NCBI GenBank assembly: GCA_016647705.1
Contig: CM028334.1
Coordinates: 10,759,546 to 10,823,545, forward strand
Origin: Eucommia ulmoides
Taxonomy: Eukaryota > Streptophyta > Magnoliopsida > Garryales > Eucommiaceae
Length of the DNA stretch: 64,000 bases
Reading direction: 5' to 3'
Shown: piece by piece, positions 23,001 through 34,297 of the stretch
How positions within the stretch are numbered: position 1 is the first letter of the stretch
Layout: each line of letters starts with the position of its first letter
The notes under the pieces: model-generated
Seen by the model: only the letters and a program-made list of their open reading frames with translations
What the model was told of the DNA's origin: nothing
Databases searched by the model: none
Translations under genes and position numbers: made by a program

Positions 23001-24952
23001 TAGTATTAACCAACTTCACATAGATTGTGCATAATTTTGGTGTGCAACTTGTTTAATTTGGGTTTAAGGATTGTTCAGTGTTAGGATATAGGGTATGATT
23101 GGGATTGCCCATTGGGATAGCTTGTCTTGACCCCGGGTCCTTGACTTTTGATAAACAGTGTATTTTGTCAGCTTGGAGTCTTGCAGGTTACATCGCAACA
23201 CATTATTGTCTAGTAAATGAGATTCTTCCCCTTATCTTGCATATAATCTTTGCTAGTTTTAACCAACCATGATAGACATCTCATGCCAATGATGTCCTCT
23301 ATATTTTAATAATACCTAAAACACTCTTTATCATTTCAATTCATTCACCTGAGATAACTCTTATTATATTTTATTGACAAACATACTTTTGTACATTAAT
23401 ATTTTTAGTTTTTTATTTTTATTTTTTATTTATTTTTTCGTTCTATTTTTTATTCTCTCTCTCTAACTCTTTATATATATATTATTCTATATTTTTAATT
23501 TAATTAATTTATTTTTTATGGCATTTAAAAAAAAAAGAAAAAATCAAAGGCAAAAATTTAGAAAAAAAAAGAAAGGAAGAATTTGAGAAACGAAAAAATG
23601 TTGATTCTTATTCAATCCCACAAAATTATTCTCACTACTATTCCACCGGCCACTACAACCAGTCGACGGCTACCACTCCACCAGCCACCACCATCCGCTG
23701 GCCACTACCACCTGTTGGGATCCACCACCACCCCCATTGGTCACCAGTGCCGCCCCGGCCACACCAATACGACCACCACGCCGGTCACCATACATTTAAA
23801 GAAAAAAAAGAAACAAATGTTGCGTGTTTCTTATTTCTATTCTCATAAATTAAAAGAAATAATTTGGATAATGATTGTTACTAAATAAGTAAATATGTTT
23901 TTATTTCCATAACTCATTTTTAATATTTATTAAAAAAAAAAAACAAAAAAACAAATGCGACCTAAGTCTTTAAGAAATTAAGTAGAAAGGTAATGGCATT
24001 ACCTCATTCCGAAATGGATCAGGTACCCGGTAAACGTGACTATGCAGTTGCTTTCTCGTCCATGTATCCATTCCTTAAAAAGTGGTGAGAAAGAAAATGA
24101 AAAATTAAAAGAAAAATAAAGTAAAGAAAAGAACTTTCTTCCTTGGACTTTGCCACCAAAATGACATCTGCTTTAAGCAAGAGATCATACTGAATAAAGT
24201 TCATTTTTCTCTTCACTAAAACGACTTTGCTTGACCCAAAAAACAACAAAAGCTCTGATCACTAAAGTTTGATTTTGGCTTAATTATAACTTTCTGTACT
24301 CTGATCAGTAAAGTTTGCATGCGAGAGGACAAAAAATGGTGATTTTGTGTGTGTGTCTGAGAGAGAGAGAGAGAGAGAGAGGCAGTGGTGATGGTCATAT
24401 ACCTTTAATGGAAGGCAACCTGGGCTGAGAGTAGTGTCCGGTGGCCACAACCACCGCATCAAACAGCTCCTCCGCCCCCTTATCGCCGCCACTTTTCTCT
24501 CTACTCCTCACAACCCACTTAAAATCCTTCCCATAATCCAACATCCCCACGTACTCCACCCTCGTATTGAACCTTATCATCTCCCTCAAACCAAACTTCT
24601 CACAGAAGTCCTTCAAATATAGAAAAATTTCGTTATGGCCCGGGAACCTCCTCGCATCCCTACCTTTCTTCACAGAAACCGGAAAATCGGTGAAACCCAT
24701 TATTTCTCTTGGGGAGGCTACCCTCAGGGAGGCGTAGATGCTGCTGTGGACCCTCAAAATGGGACCGGTTCCGAGTGGGTCTGCGGTGGTGTCGGCGGTG
24801 GGATCGTAGAGCCACTGGCCTCCGACGTCATGGTTCTGCTCCAGGATCACTGCGTGGTGGCCTTCACGGCGGAGCTCCCGGGCAGCTACTAGGCCGGAGG
24901 GGCCAGCGCCAATGACGCAGACGGTCTTGGTCAGGTGGGCTTGTGACACCAT
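17033..24952 (-). CDS. Flavin-containing monooxygenase, FMO GS-OX-like
   Basis: Seven exons with GT-AG junctions join in frame: 24952-24403, 24073-24003, 21211-21050, 20944-20862, 18673-18538, 18373-18200 and 17212-17033 (TAA 17035-17033). They total 1356 nt, or 451 residues, the usual length for plant GS-OX-type FMOs, which S-oxygenate thioether substrates with FAD and NADPH. Visible features: FAD-binding GAGPSG (15-20) with acidic E38 and GGQW (44-47), ATGH (170-173), NADPH-binding GNSMSG (213-218), a STGY motif at 287-290, and the conserved C-terminal GFPHLEEW region. The FMO-identifying motif (188-198) reads WTRKQLHSHVY, with Arg190 where Gly is expected. Exons show no frameshift or stop, so the gene looks intact; substrate is unknown. 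Introns 2 (2.8 kb) and 4 (2.2 kb) are enlarged by MITEs. Confidence 0.92.
18752..19138. mobile_element. MITE family A copy in FMO intron 4
   Basis: The left end GGCCCCGTTTGCTCTG follows TAA (18749-18751). The right end near 19138 resembles the family consensus CACTAACCAAACGCCACC. The interior contains TCTCATAAATTAAAAGAAAC and a CCACC-rich segment shared with copies at 21289, 21695, 23575, 27495 and 34298. It is non-coding. The right-hand TSD reads GAA, so it is degraded. Confidence 0.6.
19139..20861. other. Rest of FMO intron 4
   Basis: The intron is AT-rich, with a 13-14 base G-run near 19648 and a C-rich patch near 20042-20057. I see no coding sequence. Exon boundaries of the FMO gene flank it. 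Confidence 0.5.
21228..21606. repeat. About 60-bp direct repeats around a MITE fragment
   Basis: A segment including TTTCCAGAAGTTTGTACAG and AATCTGAGTTGAAT occurs at about 21228-21290 and again at about 21545-21606. Between them is an internal fragment of MITE family A (CCACC-rich part, then AGAAATTAAAAGAATC). The arrangement suggests a local duplication or unequal exchange in FMO intron 2, because 60-bp direct repeats are far longer than a TSD. Confidence 0.65.
21695..22138. mobile_element. MITE family A copy in FMO intron 2
   Basis: Family-specific words appear in order: an ACACGTTTCTGTTTTC-like left part, a CCACC-rich middle, AGAAATTAAAAGAAAACAT and the right terminus CACTAACCAATCGCCACT followed by TAA (22139-22141). 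The left terminus is not clear. It is non-coding. Confidence 0.55.
22142..23574. other. AT-rich part of FMO intron 2
   Basis: The stretch contains T- and A-rich low-complexity sequence around 22330-22760 and no coding potential. Nothing else is recognised. Confidence 0.45.
23575..23962. mobile_element. MITE family A copy in FMO intron 2 (5' truncated)
   Basis: The segment has the CCACC/CCGG-rich middle, TCTCATAAATTAAAAGAAAT and a right end AAATGCGACC followed by TAA (23963-23965). The left terminus is missing. It is homologous to the copies at 18752, 21695, 27495 and 34298. Confidence 0.5.
24347..24382. repeat. GT/GA microsatellite in FMO intron 1
   Basis: A short (GT)n run is followed by about 11 GA units, just downstream (minus-strand sense) of the exon 1 donor. 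This is a likely polymorphic marker. Confidence 0.8.
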
Positions 24953-25010
24953 GGTTTGGTTTTGGGTTTGAATTGTGAGTGAAGAAATGTTGTTGAGGGG
25001 TTGAGTGGGG

Positions 25011-25020
25011 TCTTATATAG
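25011..25020 (-). promoter_or_regulatory. TATA box of FMO gene
   Basis: The minus strand reads CTATATAAGA about 60 bp upstream of the FMO ATG (24952). This gives a plausible transcription start around 24980 and a leader of about 30 bases. The assignment rests on position and match to the plant TATA consensus. Confidence 0.65.
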
Positions 25021-25384
25021 TTGGATTCGAATGAGAAGGAGAATAAATAAAAGGAATTATAATTTTGGAAAAAGTTTATGACATATACCTCCCCCAAATC
25101 CTTATGATATTTGGCCAAGTCCATTAAATATCCCTCTACCTCTAAAATTAGTGTTATTATGATTTTATTCACGTTTTGCACTTAAATTGCATAGACAAAA
25201 CTGTTAGAATGATTGAGAGACAAAAAATTTAAAGAGAACATGAGAAGATAGCATTGATATGTGTGAAAGGTGCAAATATATAAAGATGTACATAAAATTA
25301 ATACAGACAGTGAATAGGGTTTTTACCTTAGTGGGCCTAGGATTTTAACCAAATGGGTCAACGACCATATATATATACCCCTCA

Positions 25385-26900
25385 AACTAAAGGTGGTAGC
25401 ATAGACGTGAACTTGAGTTTGAAAATCAAAGTGTGAAAGCGTTCGAGTGGATGCATTTTTGTAAAAATATCTGATGTCCGATCAGCAGAACTAACGAAAT
25501 GGAAATGAATAATATTTTGAAAAATGTAGTGACGGATGAAGTGACAATCAATCTTGATGTGTTTGATGTGCTCATGGAAAATGTCATTATGAGTTATTTG
25601 AATATCACTCTTTGTTAAAATTTAGAATAGTGGGATAGTAGAGGAGACTAGCATATTAGCAAGGAGCCACTGAAGTCAAAATATTTTTTGTGTTGCATTA
25701 GGATGACATGATACTCAACTTCAATACTAGAGCGAACAACCACGATTGGTTTCTTACTGTACCATGAAATGAGAAAATTGGCAAAAAGAAACAATAACTA
25801 GTGGTAGAACGTCTGTCATTGGGATCCTCGACCGAGTTAGCGTTAGAATAAACCTATAAGGTGGGAGTGAACTGGATTGAGAAATGAAGTCCGTGAAACA
25901 AGTTACATTATACATACTATGTAATGCGAAGAACAGCCAAGTAGTGAGTAATTCGAGGAACAGATAAGAATTAGCTGAGTTAATGGACAACATAAGTAAT
26001 ATTTGGGCGAGTAACGGTGAGGTATACCAAATTTTCAACTAGTTGATGATAGAGAGTGATGTCCAAAAGATGAGAGTCATCTAATAGAGTAAGTTTGAGA
26101 TTCGGTTCCAGAAGAGTGTTGCAGTAGTGGAGTTAGTGATACTAGCCATGAAAATGAGATTAGAGGCATATTTCCTTGAGAGAAAAATTATCCATATGAA
26201 CCAAATGAAAAAAATATCCATTTGAACCAGATAAAACTTCAAGGCCAAGGAAATAAGCAAGGACTTTAAGATCTTTCATCTTGAATTGACAAATGCGATT
26301 TATTTATTTATTATTTTTTTTTGAATTTTGAGATACTGCGTAGATCATCTCTTGTAATGATCACGTAATCCACATACAATAAAAGAATGATATATCGTTG
26401 TTAGTTTGGCAAAGAAACATAGTAGAATCTTGAGCACTCGATGTGAATCCAAACTGATGGATGGTAGTGCTAAATTTTGCAAACCAAACACATGAAGCTT
26501 GTTTGAGACTATGTAAGGAAAGACTAAGGCGACAAACTTTGTATTGAAGAATAGCTAGACTAGGAGGACTATGCATATAAACTTCCTCAAGGAGCGAGGT
26601 AACTATTGAGGGAGACATTCTTGACATCCGTATGAAAAATGATATATTTGCGAGTGACAGTGATGGCAAGGAAATTAAGTACGGATATATATGAGTCTAG
26701 TTACTAGAGAAAATGTCTCTTTGTAGTCGATGCTATATTGCTAAGCGAATCTTTTTTGCAACAAGTCAGAATTTATCGTTTAACGGAGCTATCAGAAAGT
26801 GTTTTGATTTTGAAAATTTACCTGCATCCAATAGGTGTTTTCCCAAGAAGGTGGTGAATGACTTGCAAGCATGAGTTTTCACTAGGGCACCAAATTTTTT
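25385..26900 (-). pseudogene. Ty1/copia RT-RNase H relic
   Basis: On the minus strand 26669-26361 encodes broken reverse-transcriptase sequence, including LLEEVYM, KVCRL, SLHSLKQAS and FAKFSTTIHQFGFTSS, all characteristic copia RT blocks. The YVDD region is damaged (a YVDY-like reading in another frame). Lower coordinates continue toward RNase H with frameshifts and stops. No LTRs were recognised. The outer limits are approximate. Confidence 0.65.
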
Positions 26901-27494
26901 GTCCATTGCTTTTTGTCAAAAAGATTTTGTATTGACCTCTTAATAGGATCAAATTTCATATTTTACCTCTAAATTTATACTTGATTTTGATTCTCATCGT
27001 AATTTTCTTAAAGTATATTCAACGTTAACTACGTGAATTGTAATAAAAAAGTTCAACTAACTAGTTTTGATCGAAACTCAATCTTGAAACATAAAAAATA
27101 TCCCTTTGATCTCTTCAAAAATTATTATTTTTTTGTGAGTTTTTGGCGTGCGATTGAAGTTTTGTCTTGCTAATAATTTATAATTTTAAAATATAATATG
27201 TCATCGTCAAAATTTCTTCGTAAGAAATTAGTCTTTTAATTAAAGTTAGATGTTTAAACACTTTTTACCCATGAAATTTGACCATTGTTTCATTTTGGTC
27301 CCTATAGATTCAATTTGACCGTGCACCGACCTATTTTTACGATGACCTCAAGGTATTTCCATTTACAAATTTTTATTAGGAAAAAAAAAGAAGAAAAAGA
27401 GAGACTATATGTATACATATTACCAATATTTTTGACAACTAAAATTTGGGCAAGAAGGAGAATAGGAAAAGGGAAAGTAAGATCTCATTTGAAA
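26901..27494. other. AT-rich intergenic, no feature
   Basis: No coding region or repeat family is recognised between the copia relic and the next MITE. An 85-residue open frame at 27285-27542 has no family signature. Confidence 0.4.
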
Positions 27495-27898
27495 ATTCTA
27501 AAAGTAATTTGGGAGCAATTCTTAAATTTCTTAAAAATCTAAAAAAAACCAAAAAAAAAAAATGATTTCTATTCACTCCCACATTACTACAATAAAGTTG
27601 ATTTATCTTGGTTAGTAGAAAACTATTGATTCCTATTCACTCTCACACTCATAAAAATATCCCACTACCACTCCACTAACCACCACCACCCCGCCAGCCA
27701 TCATGCATTCAAAAAAAAAAGTTGTAACTAAACTTGTTTCTTGTTTCTATTCTCATAAATTAAAAGAAACAATTTCAGAACAAATGTTGTTAACGAATAT
27801 GTTACTAATCCCAAAATACTCTAGAACGAAAATAGAATTTTCATCCTAGTTTACTGGAAATAAAAATAGTAATCCAGAAACACTAACCAAACGCTTCC
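27495..27898. mobile_element. MITE family A copy (5' truncated)
   Basis: The CCACC-rich middle (about 27670-27700), TCTCATAAATTAAAAGAAAC and right terminus CACTAACCAAACGCTTCC followed by TAA (27899-27901) match the family. The left end is degraded. The copia element at 27914 inserted 12 bp beyond its TAA. Confidence 0.55.
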
Positions 27899-27913
27899 TA
27901 AGAGACTAGAAAT

Positions 27914-28487
27914 TGTTGGTTGTTGGCTTGATTGTCAACAAAATTGGGCTAACATTTTTTATGGTGTGAATAGATTTTTCACACATTTGTTTGGTATGAA
28001 AGGGAAGAAGAAAAATGGGTCAAAAATGGTAGATAGAGTTATTCAAAATTGGTTCCAACAATTGGTTCCAACATTGCGGCTGCCTCAATTGTTGAAGGTT
28101 TTAAGGATCTTGTTCACACTAGATTATGAGCCTCAAACATTCCCTATAAATTGAGACCATTAACATTGAAGAAATATATCTCACAATTGAAGAAAATAAT
28201 ATCTCTCAATTGAAGAAGTACATTAAGAGAGAGAGTTCAATTCCTCAATAGCCACAATTGAGTGAATTTTTGCACAAGTGTCTTAAGTTGTTTTAAGACC
28301 TTGTTTTGTATTCTTTATTTGTATTTTATTGTCAAATAAAGAAGTTCCATAGTTGCTCCCGAGGAGTAGGCGAAATTGCCGAACCTCGTTAAAACTTGTG
28401 TTCTTGTTTGTGAGTGTGTGTGTTTTCATTTCATCTCCCATAATATTTGTTCTATGTTGGGTCCACCCGACACGCTTCCGCACAACA
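27914..28487 (+). repeat. 5' LTR of copia element
   Basis: The 574-bp LTR has TG...CA ends. A TATA box (TATAAAT, 28145-28151) lies within it. It is nearly identical to the 3' LTR. Confidence 0.95.
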
Positions 28488-28489
28488 AG

Positions 28490-28502
28490 TGGTATCAGAG
28501 CC
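28490..28502 (+). promoter_or_regulatory. Primer binding site (tRNA-Met)
   Basis: TGGTATCAGAGCC lies two bases after the 5' LTR. This is the standard initiator-tRNA-Met primer site of plant copia elements. Confidence 0.9.
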
Positions 28503-28522
28503 ACGGTTGAGAACTTGGGATT

Positions 28523-31500
28523 ATGGCGGAGATCGAATTGAAAACGGAGGAGATTGAATCGCCATCAACCTCTTCCAGTTCACAAACAAAACTGTCAATA
28601 TCAAATGGCAAATTTGATATTGAAAAATTTGATGGAACAAACAGTTTTGGCATGTGGCAATGTGAGATAATGGATATGCTGGTTCAACAGGGTTTGGAAA
28701 TAACCTTGGAGGAAAAACCAGATTTTATGGAGAAAGCAGAGTGGTTGAAGATCAACAAAATGGCGTGCGGTTCTATTCGTCTCTGTCTTGCAAAGAACGT
28801 CAAATACTTTGTAATGAGAGAGACGATAGCGAAGGACTTATGGAGGGTACTTGAAGAAAAGTACATGACAAAGAGTATTGAGAATCGGTTGTATCTGAAG
28901 CGAAAGCTTTTCCGATTTCAATACCAAGAAGGTACATCTATGATGGATCATTTGAATGACTTCAACAAGTTGATTGCCGATCTATTGAACCTGGATGAAG
29001 AGATTAAGGATGAGGACAAAGCCCTTGTATTGTTGAATTCCTTACCGGATTCATACGAACACTTGGCAACCACTTTGATCTACGGAAAAGACTCGGTGAA
29101 ATTCAAGGATGTATCAGACGCGTTGATGAATAATGAAGTTCATAGATGTGACAAGGTGTCTCAAACTGATACATCTACTGCTTTGATGATGAGGGGCAGA
29201 TCGGAGACCAAAAAGCACAACAAAGGTAGAAACAACTTTCGTTCCAAGTCGAGAGGAGTTTCATCAAATGGCAGGAAGATTCCGGCAAAGGATGAATGTG
29301 TTTTTTGCCGTGAAAAGGGCCATTGGAAGAAGGATTGCCCCAAGCTGAAAAACAGGGGTAATACAAATGCAAACGTGGCCCAAATTGAAGATGATGATAA
29401 TTCAAATTTTGCTCTGGCTACTACAGCTGGAGTTGGCTCAGACGAGTGGATTCTTGACTTCGCGTGCTCCTATCATATGTGTCCTGATACGGATTGTTTC
29501 ACCAGTTTGGATCTCGGTAGTGGTGGATCAGTTCTTATGGGAAATGATCATACGTGTGAAAGGAAAGGGGTTGGCGTGATCCGATTGAAGCTGCACGACG
29601 GAACCACGAGGGATCTGACCAATGTCTGGTATGTACCAGATTTGAAGAGGAATCTAATTTCTTTGGGTGTTTTGGAATCAAATGGTTTCAAAGTCATCAT
29701 GGAAGCTGGATCGTTGAAAGTCACACGAGGTGCTATGGTTGTCTTGAAAGGCCTAAGGAGAAATAATTTGTATTTCTTACAAGGAAAGACTGTTATCGGT
29801 GGAGCTGCCACCGTAGAAACTGCTATTGATACAACCAAGTTTTGGCACATGAGGCTTGGGCATGCTGGAGAGAAGGCCATGCAAGACCTAGTAAAGCAGG
29901 GTTTTTTGAAGGGTGCCAAGACTTGTAAGATGGACTTCTGTGAGCATTGTGTGCTGGGCAAGCAAACCAGAGTTAAATTTGGCACGGCCATCCACAAAAT
30001 AAAAGGGATCCTAGACTATGTGCATACTGATGTTTGGGGTCCAACGAAGACTGCATCTTTGAGTGGAAGGCACTGGTTTGTTACATTTGTAGATGACTTC
30101 TCAAGAAAACTCTGGGTGTATACTATGAAACACAAGTATCAAGTCCTAGAGATCTTCTTGGCTTGGAAGAAGAGGGTGGAGAATCAAACCGGAAGGAAGA
30201 TCAAGGTGTTGAGATTGGACAACGGCGGTGAATACACGTCCGATCCATTTTATTCTTTGTGCAAACAAGAAGGAATAGTGAGGCATTTTTCTGTGAAAAA
30301 GACTCCACAACAGAATGGTGTAGCGGAACGTATGAATCGGACTTTACTTGAAAAAGTAAGGTGCATGCTATCTAATTCCGTTTTGATGAAAAGTTTTTGG
30401 GCAAAAGCGGTTACTTATGCATGTCATCTAATTAACCGTCTGCCTTCTACTGCAATTGATGGAAAAACTCCTATTGAAGTGTGGTCAGGATCACCTGCAT
30501 CAGATTATGATTCTTTGCGTATCTTCGATTGCTCGACATTCTTTAACGTGACCGAAGATAGCAAACTTGATCCAAGGGCAAAGGAGGCCATATTTCTGGG
30601 CTTCAGCAGTGGAGTGAAAGGGTTCAGATTATGGTGCCCTGCATTGAAGAAAATGATCTTGAGCAGGGATGTTACTTTCGATGAAAGTAAATTTATGAAG
30701 AAGAAAGTGTCCAATGGAGAGAATAAAAAAGGCAGTCTAGTACAGCAGGTAGAGATTCAAAGTCCAGTAGATTCTCCTTCAGAAGACACTTCTTCAGATG
30801 ATGAAAATGACGAGGATACGGAAGATAGAATTGAGGTGAAGCCTTCTCCTCAAAGGCCTCCACAAATTGAAGAATCGATAGCAGCTAGCAAACCAAAAAG
30901 AACAATTCGAAAACCAGCCAAGTTTGCGGATATGGTTGCTTATGCCCTACCAATTGTCAGTGAAGATATTTCAACCACATATAAAGAAGCTGTGCAAAGT
31001 TCTAAAAGTGTGGAATGGAATAAGGCCATGAATGAAGAATTGGATTCTCTCCATAAGAATATGACTTGGGAACTCGTAGAGTTACCAAAAAGAAAAAAAG
31101 CAATTGGGTGTAAATGGGTATATGCAAAGAAGGAGGACTCTCATGGGAAAAACAGTGTGAGATTCAAGACAAGACTGGTTGCAAAGGGGTATGCTCAAAA
31201 GGAAGGGATTGACTACAATGAAGTCTTTTCACCGGTAGTAAAGCATTCCTCCATTCGAATTTTACTTGCCATGGTCGCACAATTTGGTTTGGAGTTGGCG
31301 CAGCTTGATGTGAAAACTGCTTTTCTACATGGAGATTTGGATGAGGAAATTTATATGTCGCAACCTGATGGTTTCAAAGCTGCTGGCAAAGAACAAATAG
31401 TGTGCAAGTTGCAGAGGTCCCTGTATGGTTTGAAGCAATCTCCATGACAGTGGTATTTGAGATTTGACAAATTTATGAAGGTACATAACTTTACGCAAAG

Positions 31501-32551
31501 TCAATATGATCATTGTGTGTACTTCCGTAAATTGAAAAATGGTACCTTCATTTATTTGCTCTTATATGTTGATGATATGTTAATCGCATCTAAGAGTTTG
31601 GTGGAGATTGAGAAGTTGAAAGCCCAACTTTGGAAGGAATTCGAAATGAAGGATCTTGGCGAAGCCAAGAAAATTTTGGGCATGAAAATTACTCGTGATA
31701 GAACGGCTGGGACTGTGTGGCTGACACAGAAACAATATTTGAAAAATGTACTAAATCGATTTGGTATAGATGAAAATACCAAACCGGTTAGTACACCTTT
31801 GGCTCCTCACTTTAAATTAAGTGCGGAACTGTCACCGAGTACAAATGAAGAAAGAATGTATATGGCTCAAGTACCGTATGCAAATTTGATTGGAAGCCTT
31901 ATGTACGCAATGGTATGCACAAGACCTGATATTTCTCAAGCTGTTAGTATGGTTAGCAGATATATGCATGATCCAGGAAAGAAGCATTGGGAAGCTGCAA
32001 AATGGATTTTGAAGTATATCAAAGGTACTGAGGATGTGGGTTTGAAATTTGTGAGAAATCAAATGGAAGTCAAAAGATTTCTCATTGGATATGTGGATTC
32101 GGACTACGCTAGTGATTTGGATAAGCGACGGTCTACTACCGGGTATTTATTTACTATGGCTAGTGGTCCAGTCAGTTGAAGGTCTACTTTGCAGTCCACT
32201 GTAGCATTGTCTACCACAGAGGCTGAATACATGGCTGCTGGAGAAGCCATGAAGGAAGTTATTTGGTTACATGGACTGATTTCAGACTTGGGTCTTCATC
32301 AGAAACAGGTGGAGATATATTGCGACAGTCAAAGCGCAATACATCTAGCGAAGAACCAAGTTCATCATGCTCGGACCAAACATATTGATGTTCGATTCCA
32401 CTTTGTTCGAGAAATTGTTGATGCAGGTGTTATTCTTCTTACGAAGATTGGGACAGTCGATAACCCTGCAGATATGTTGACGAAAGTCGTTGGAAGCGCC
32501 AAGTTTTTTCACTGTCTAAACTTGGCCAATATTGTTCATATATTAGTATGA
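28523..32551 (+). pseudogene. Copia gag-pol polyprotein with two premature stops
   Basis: One frame of 1342 residues covers gag, protease, integrase, RT and RNase H. Gag ends with a zinc knuckle (C259, C262, H267, C272). The protease site has D312 but reads D-F-A instead of the usual D-S-A/G. Integrase has its HHCC finger (H442, H447, C473, C476) and a DD35E triad (D503, D566, E602). RT has YVDD (1015-1018). RNase H has DSDYASD and STTEAEY. TGA at codon 975 (31445-31447) interrupts the KQSP.QWYL motif of RT, and TGA at codon 1219 (32177-32179) interrupts GPVS.RSTLQ in RNase H. There are no frameshifts. Both stops look like single transitions. It most resembles Tnt1 / Tork-lineage polyproteins. 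Confidence 0.93.
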
Positions 32552-32642
32552 TTTTTGGAAGAGCAACTATTGGTTCTATTGGAGGTGTAGTATGAGAATT
32601 CATATTAACGTTGTGGTGATAGTGGCATTTGAAAATCTCGCC

Positions 32643-32653
32643 AAGGTGGAGAT
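32643..32653 (+). promoter_or_regulatory. Polypurine tract of copia element
   Basis: AAGGTGGAGAT directly precedes the 3' LTR start, the position of the plus-strand primer in copia elements. Confidence 0.75.
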
Positions 32654-33227
32654 TGTTGGTTGTTAGCTTGATTGTCAACAAAATTGGGCTAACATTTTTT
32701 ATGGTGTGAATAGATTTTTCACACATTTGTTTGGTATGAAAGGGAAGAAGAAAAATGGGTCAAAAATGGTAGATGGAGTTATTCAAAATTGGTTCCAACA
32801 ATTGGTTCCAACATTGCGGCTGCCTCAATTGTTGAAGGTTTTAAGGATCTTGTTCACACTAGATTATGAGCCTCAAACATTCCCTATAAATTGAGACCAT
32901 TAACATTGAAGAAATATATCTCACAATTGAAGAAAACAATATCTCTCAATTGAAGAAGTATATTAAGAGAGAGAGTTCAATTCCTCAATAGCCACAATTG
33001 AGTGAATTTTTGCACAAGTGTCTTAAGTTGTTTTAAGACCTTGTTTTGTATTCTTTATTTGTATTTTATTGTCAAATAAAGAAGTTCCATAGTTGCTCCC
33101 GAGGAGTAGGCGAAATTGCCGAACCTCGTTAAAACTTGTGTTCTTGTTTGTGAGTGTGTGTGTTTTCATTTCATCTCCCATAATATTTGTTCTGTGTTGG
33201 GTCCACCCGACACACTTCCGCACAACA
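32654..33227 (+). repeat. 3' LTR of copia element
   Basis: This is a 574-bp copy of the 5' LTR with the same ends, followed by the GAAAT duplication. Confidence 0.95.
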
Positions 33228-33232
33228 GAAAT

Positions 33233-34297
33233 GTCCATTAAAAATAGTCACGTGCGCAACAAGTGTCTATTTTCTATCCAAAATGATAACCGGGATAGTG
33301 AATCGGACTATAGTAGGATTACTAAGAATCTTCAAGGTGTTATATGTTGAAATTAAAACTATAGAGATCAAAGTGATTTTTGGATCAAACTCGAGTGTAG
33401 GAAGTGTCAAAACCCCATTAAAGTTAAAACTAAGTTTACACGAGCTTGATAAAAACTGAAATTCATCGTGGCCACACGTAACATCTGGCAATAAATGGGA
33501 CCCATCGGACTCTAACCACAAAAGAATGGGACCCACGGCCATGACGTGCATGGTGTGGGACCCAATTAAATTATGATTGATGACACGACAACAGCAAATG
33601 GGAGCTGATTTGGTGGGGCCGTGTTTGAATAATACAGAAACATGAGGGGCCATCTTTTTAAAACGTGAATTAATTATTCATGGGGTCACCATGAAAGTAT
33701 TTGACAGTTCGAGGGGCCTGCACGCAATTAATTTTTTTTCTTTCTAAAATTTATTTATTTATTTATTTTTGGATTATATGGTAAGGCGTGTTCAGACCAG
33801 TTTACGCACACCTCGACTAATTACCTCACCAGAGATCTTAAAGTTGCATTCTCTCACATTGGCCTGCATTCATGATTTAATTTTGAGAATGCTCATTAAA
33901 AGAGTCAGGTTAACAAGGAAAAAAATACCTCTTGGGTGAATGGTACTTTCTCTTCCCCATTTTCTTTCTCTTCGTGCTTTTAAACAATGATATATTACAC
34001 TTTGGACCCCGAATATTTGGATTTGATTTCTACTTATACTTAAAGATTTTAATGACAGCACATCGTCCCTTGAAAGTCAGTAAACTTCAACTACTCAAAA
34101 CAACTTAAACTAAAAGAGGATCCATCAAAGGTGTAAGTCTCAATTGTGCATGATCATGTAGACTCAAAAATGACTTTCATCTTTTTATTGTCTTGACTTA
34201 CAATTTTTCTTTGATTTACTTGCATAATAAGTAAGAGAAATAAAAGCGAATCCTCATGGTTAATATATGTATATATGAGTCTTAACTAACTAGATTA
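33233..34297. other. Intergenic, no recognised feature
   Basis: The sequence contains several GGGACCCA words (33490-33560) but no coding region or defined repeat. It continues the pre-insertion locus downstream of the copia element. Confidence 0.45.

Larger units (their letters stand above)
27914..33227 (+). mobile_element. Tork/Tnt1-like copia retrotransposon, nearly intact
   Basis: The element is 5314 bp with 574-bp LTRs (27914-28487 and 32654-33227) that start TGTTGG and end CAACA. A perfect 5-bp target-site duplication, GAAAT, lies at 27909-27913 and 33228-33232. A tRNA-Met-type primer site follows the 5' LTR and a polypurine stretch precedes the 3' LTR. The LTRs differ, by my hand count, at six positions, all transitions, indicating a recent insertion. 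The polyprotein frame is continuous apart from two stop codons. Confidence 0.95.

Noticed and set aside
24434..24915. Plus-strand open frames opposite FMO exon 1
   Set aside because: They are antisense shadows of the GC-rich coding exon, without family signatures.
28684..32726. Minus-strand open frames across the copia element
   Set aside because: They are antisense shadows of the continuous gag-pol frame.
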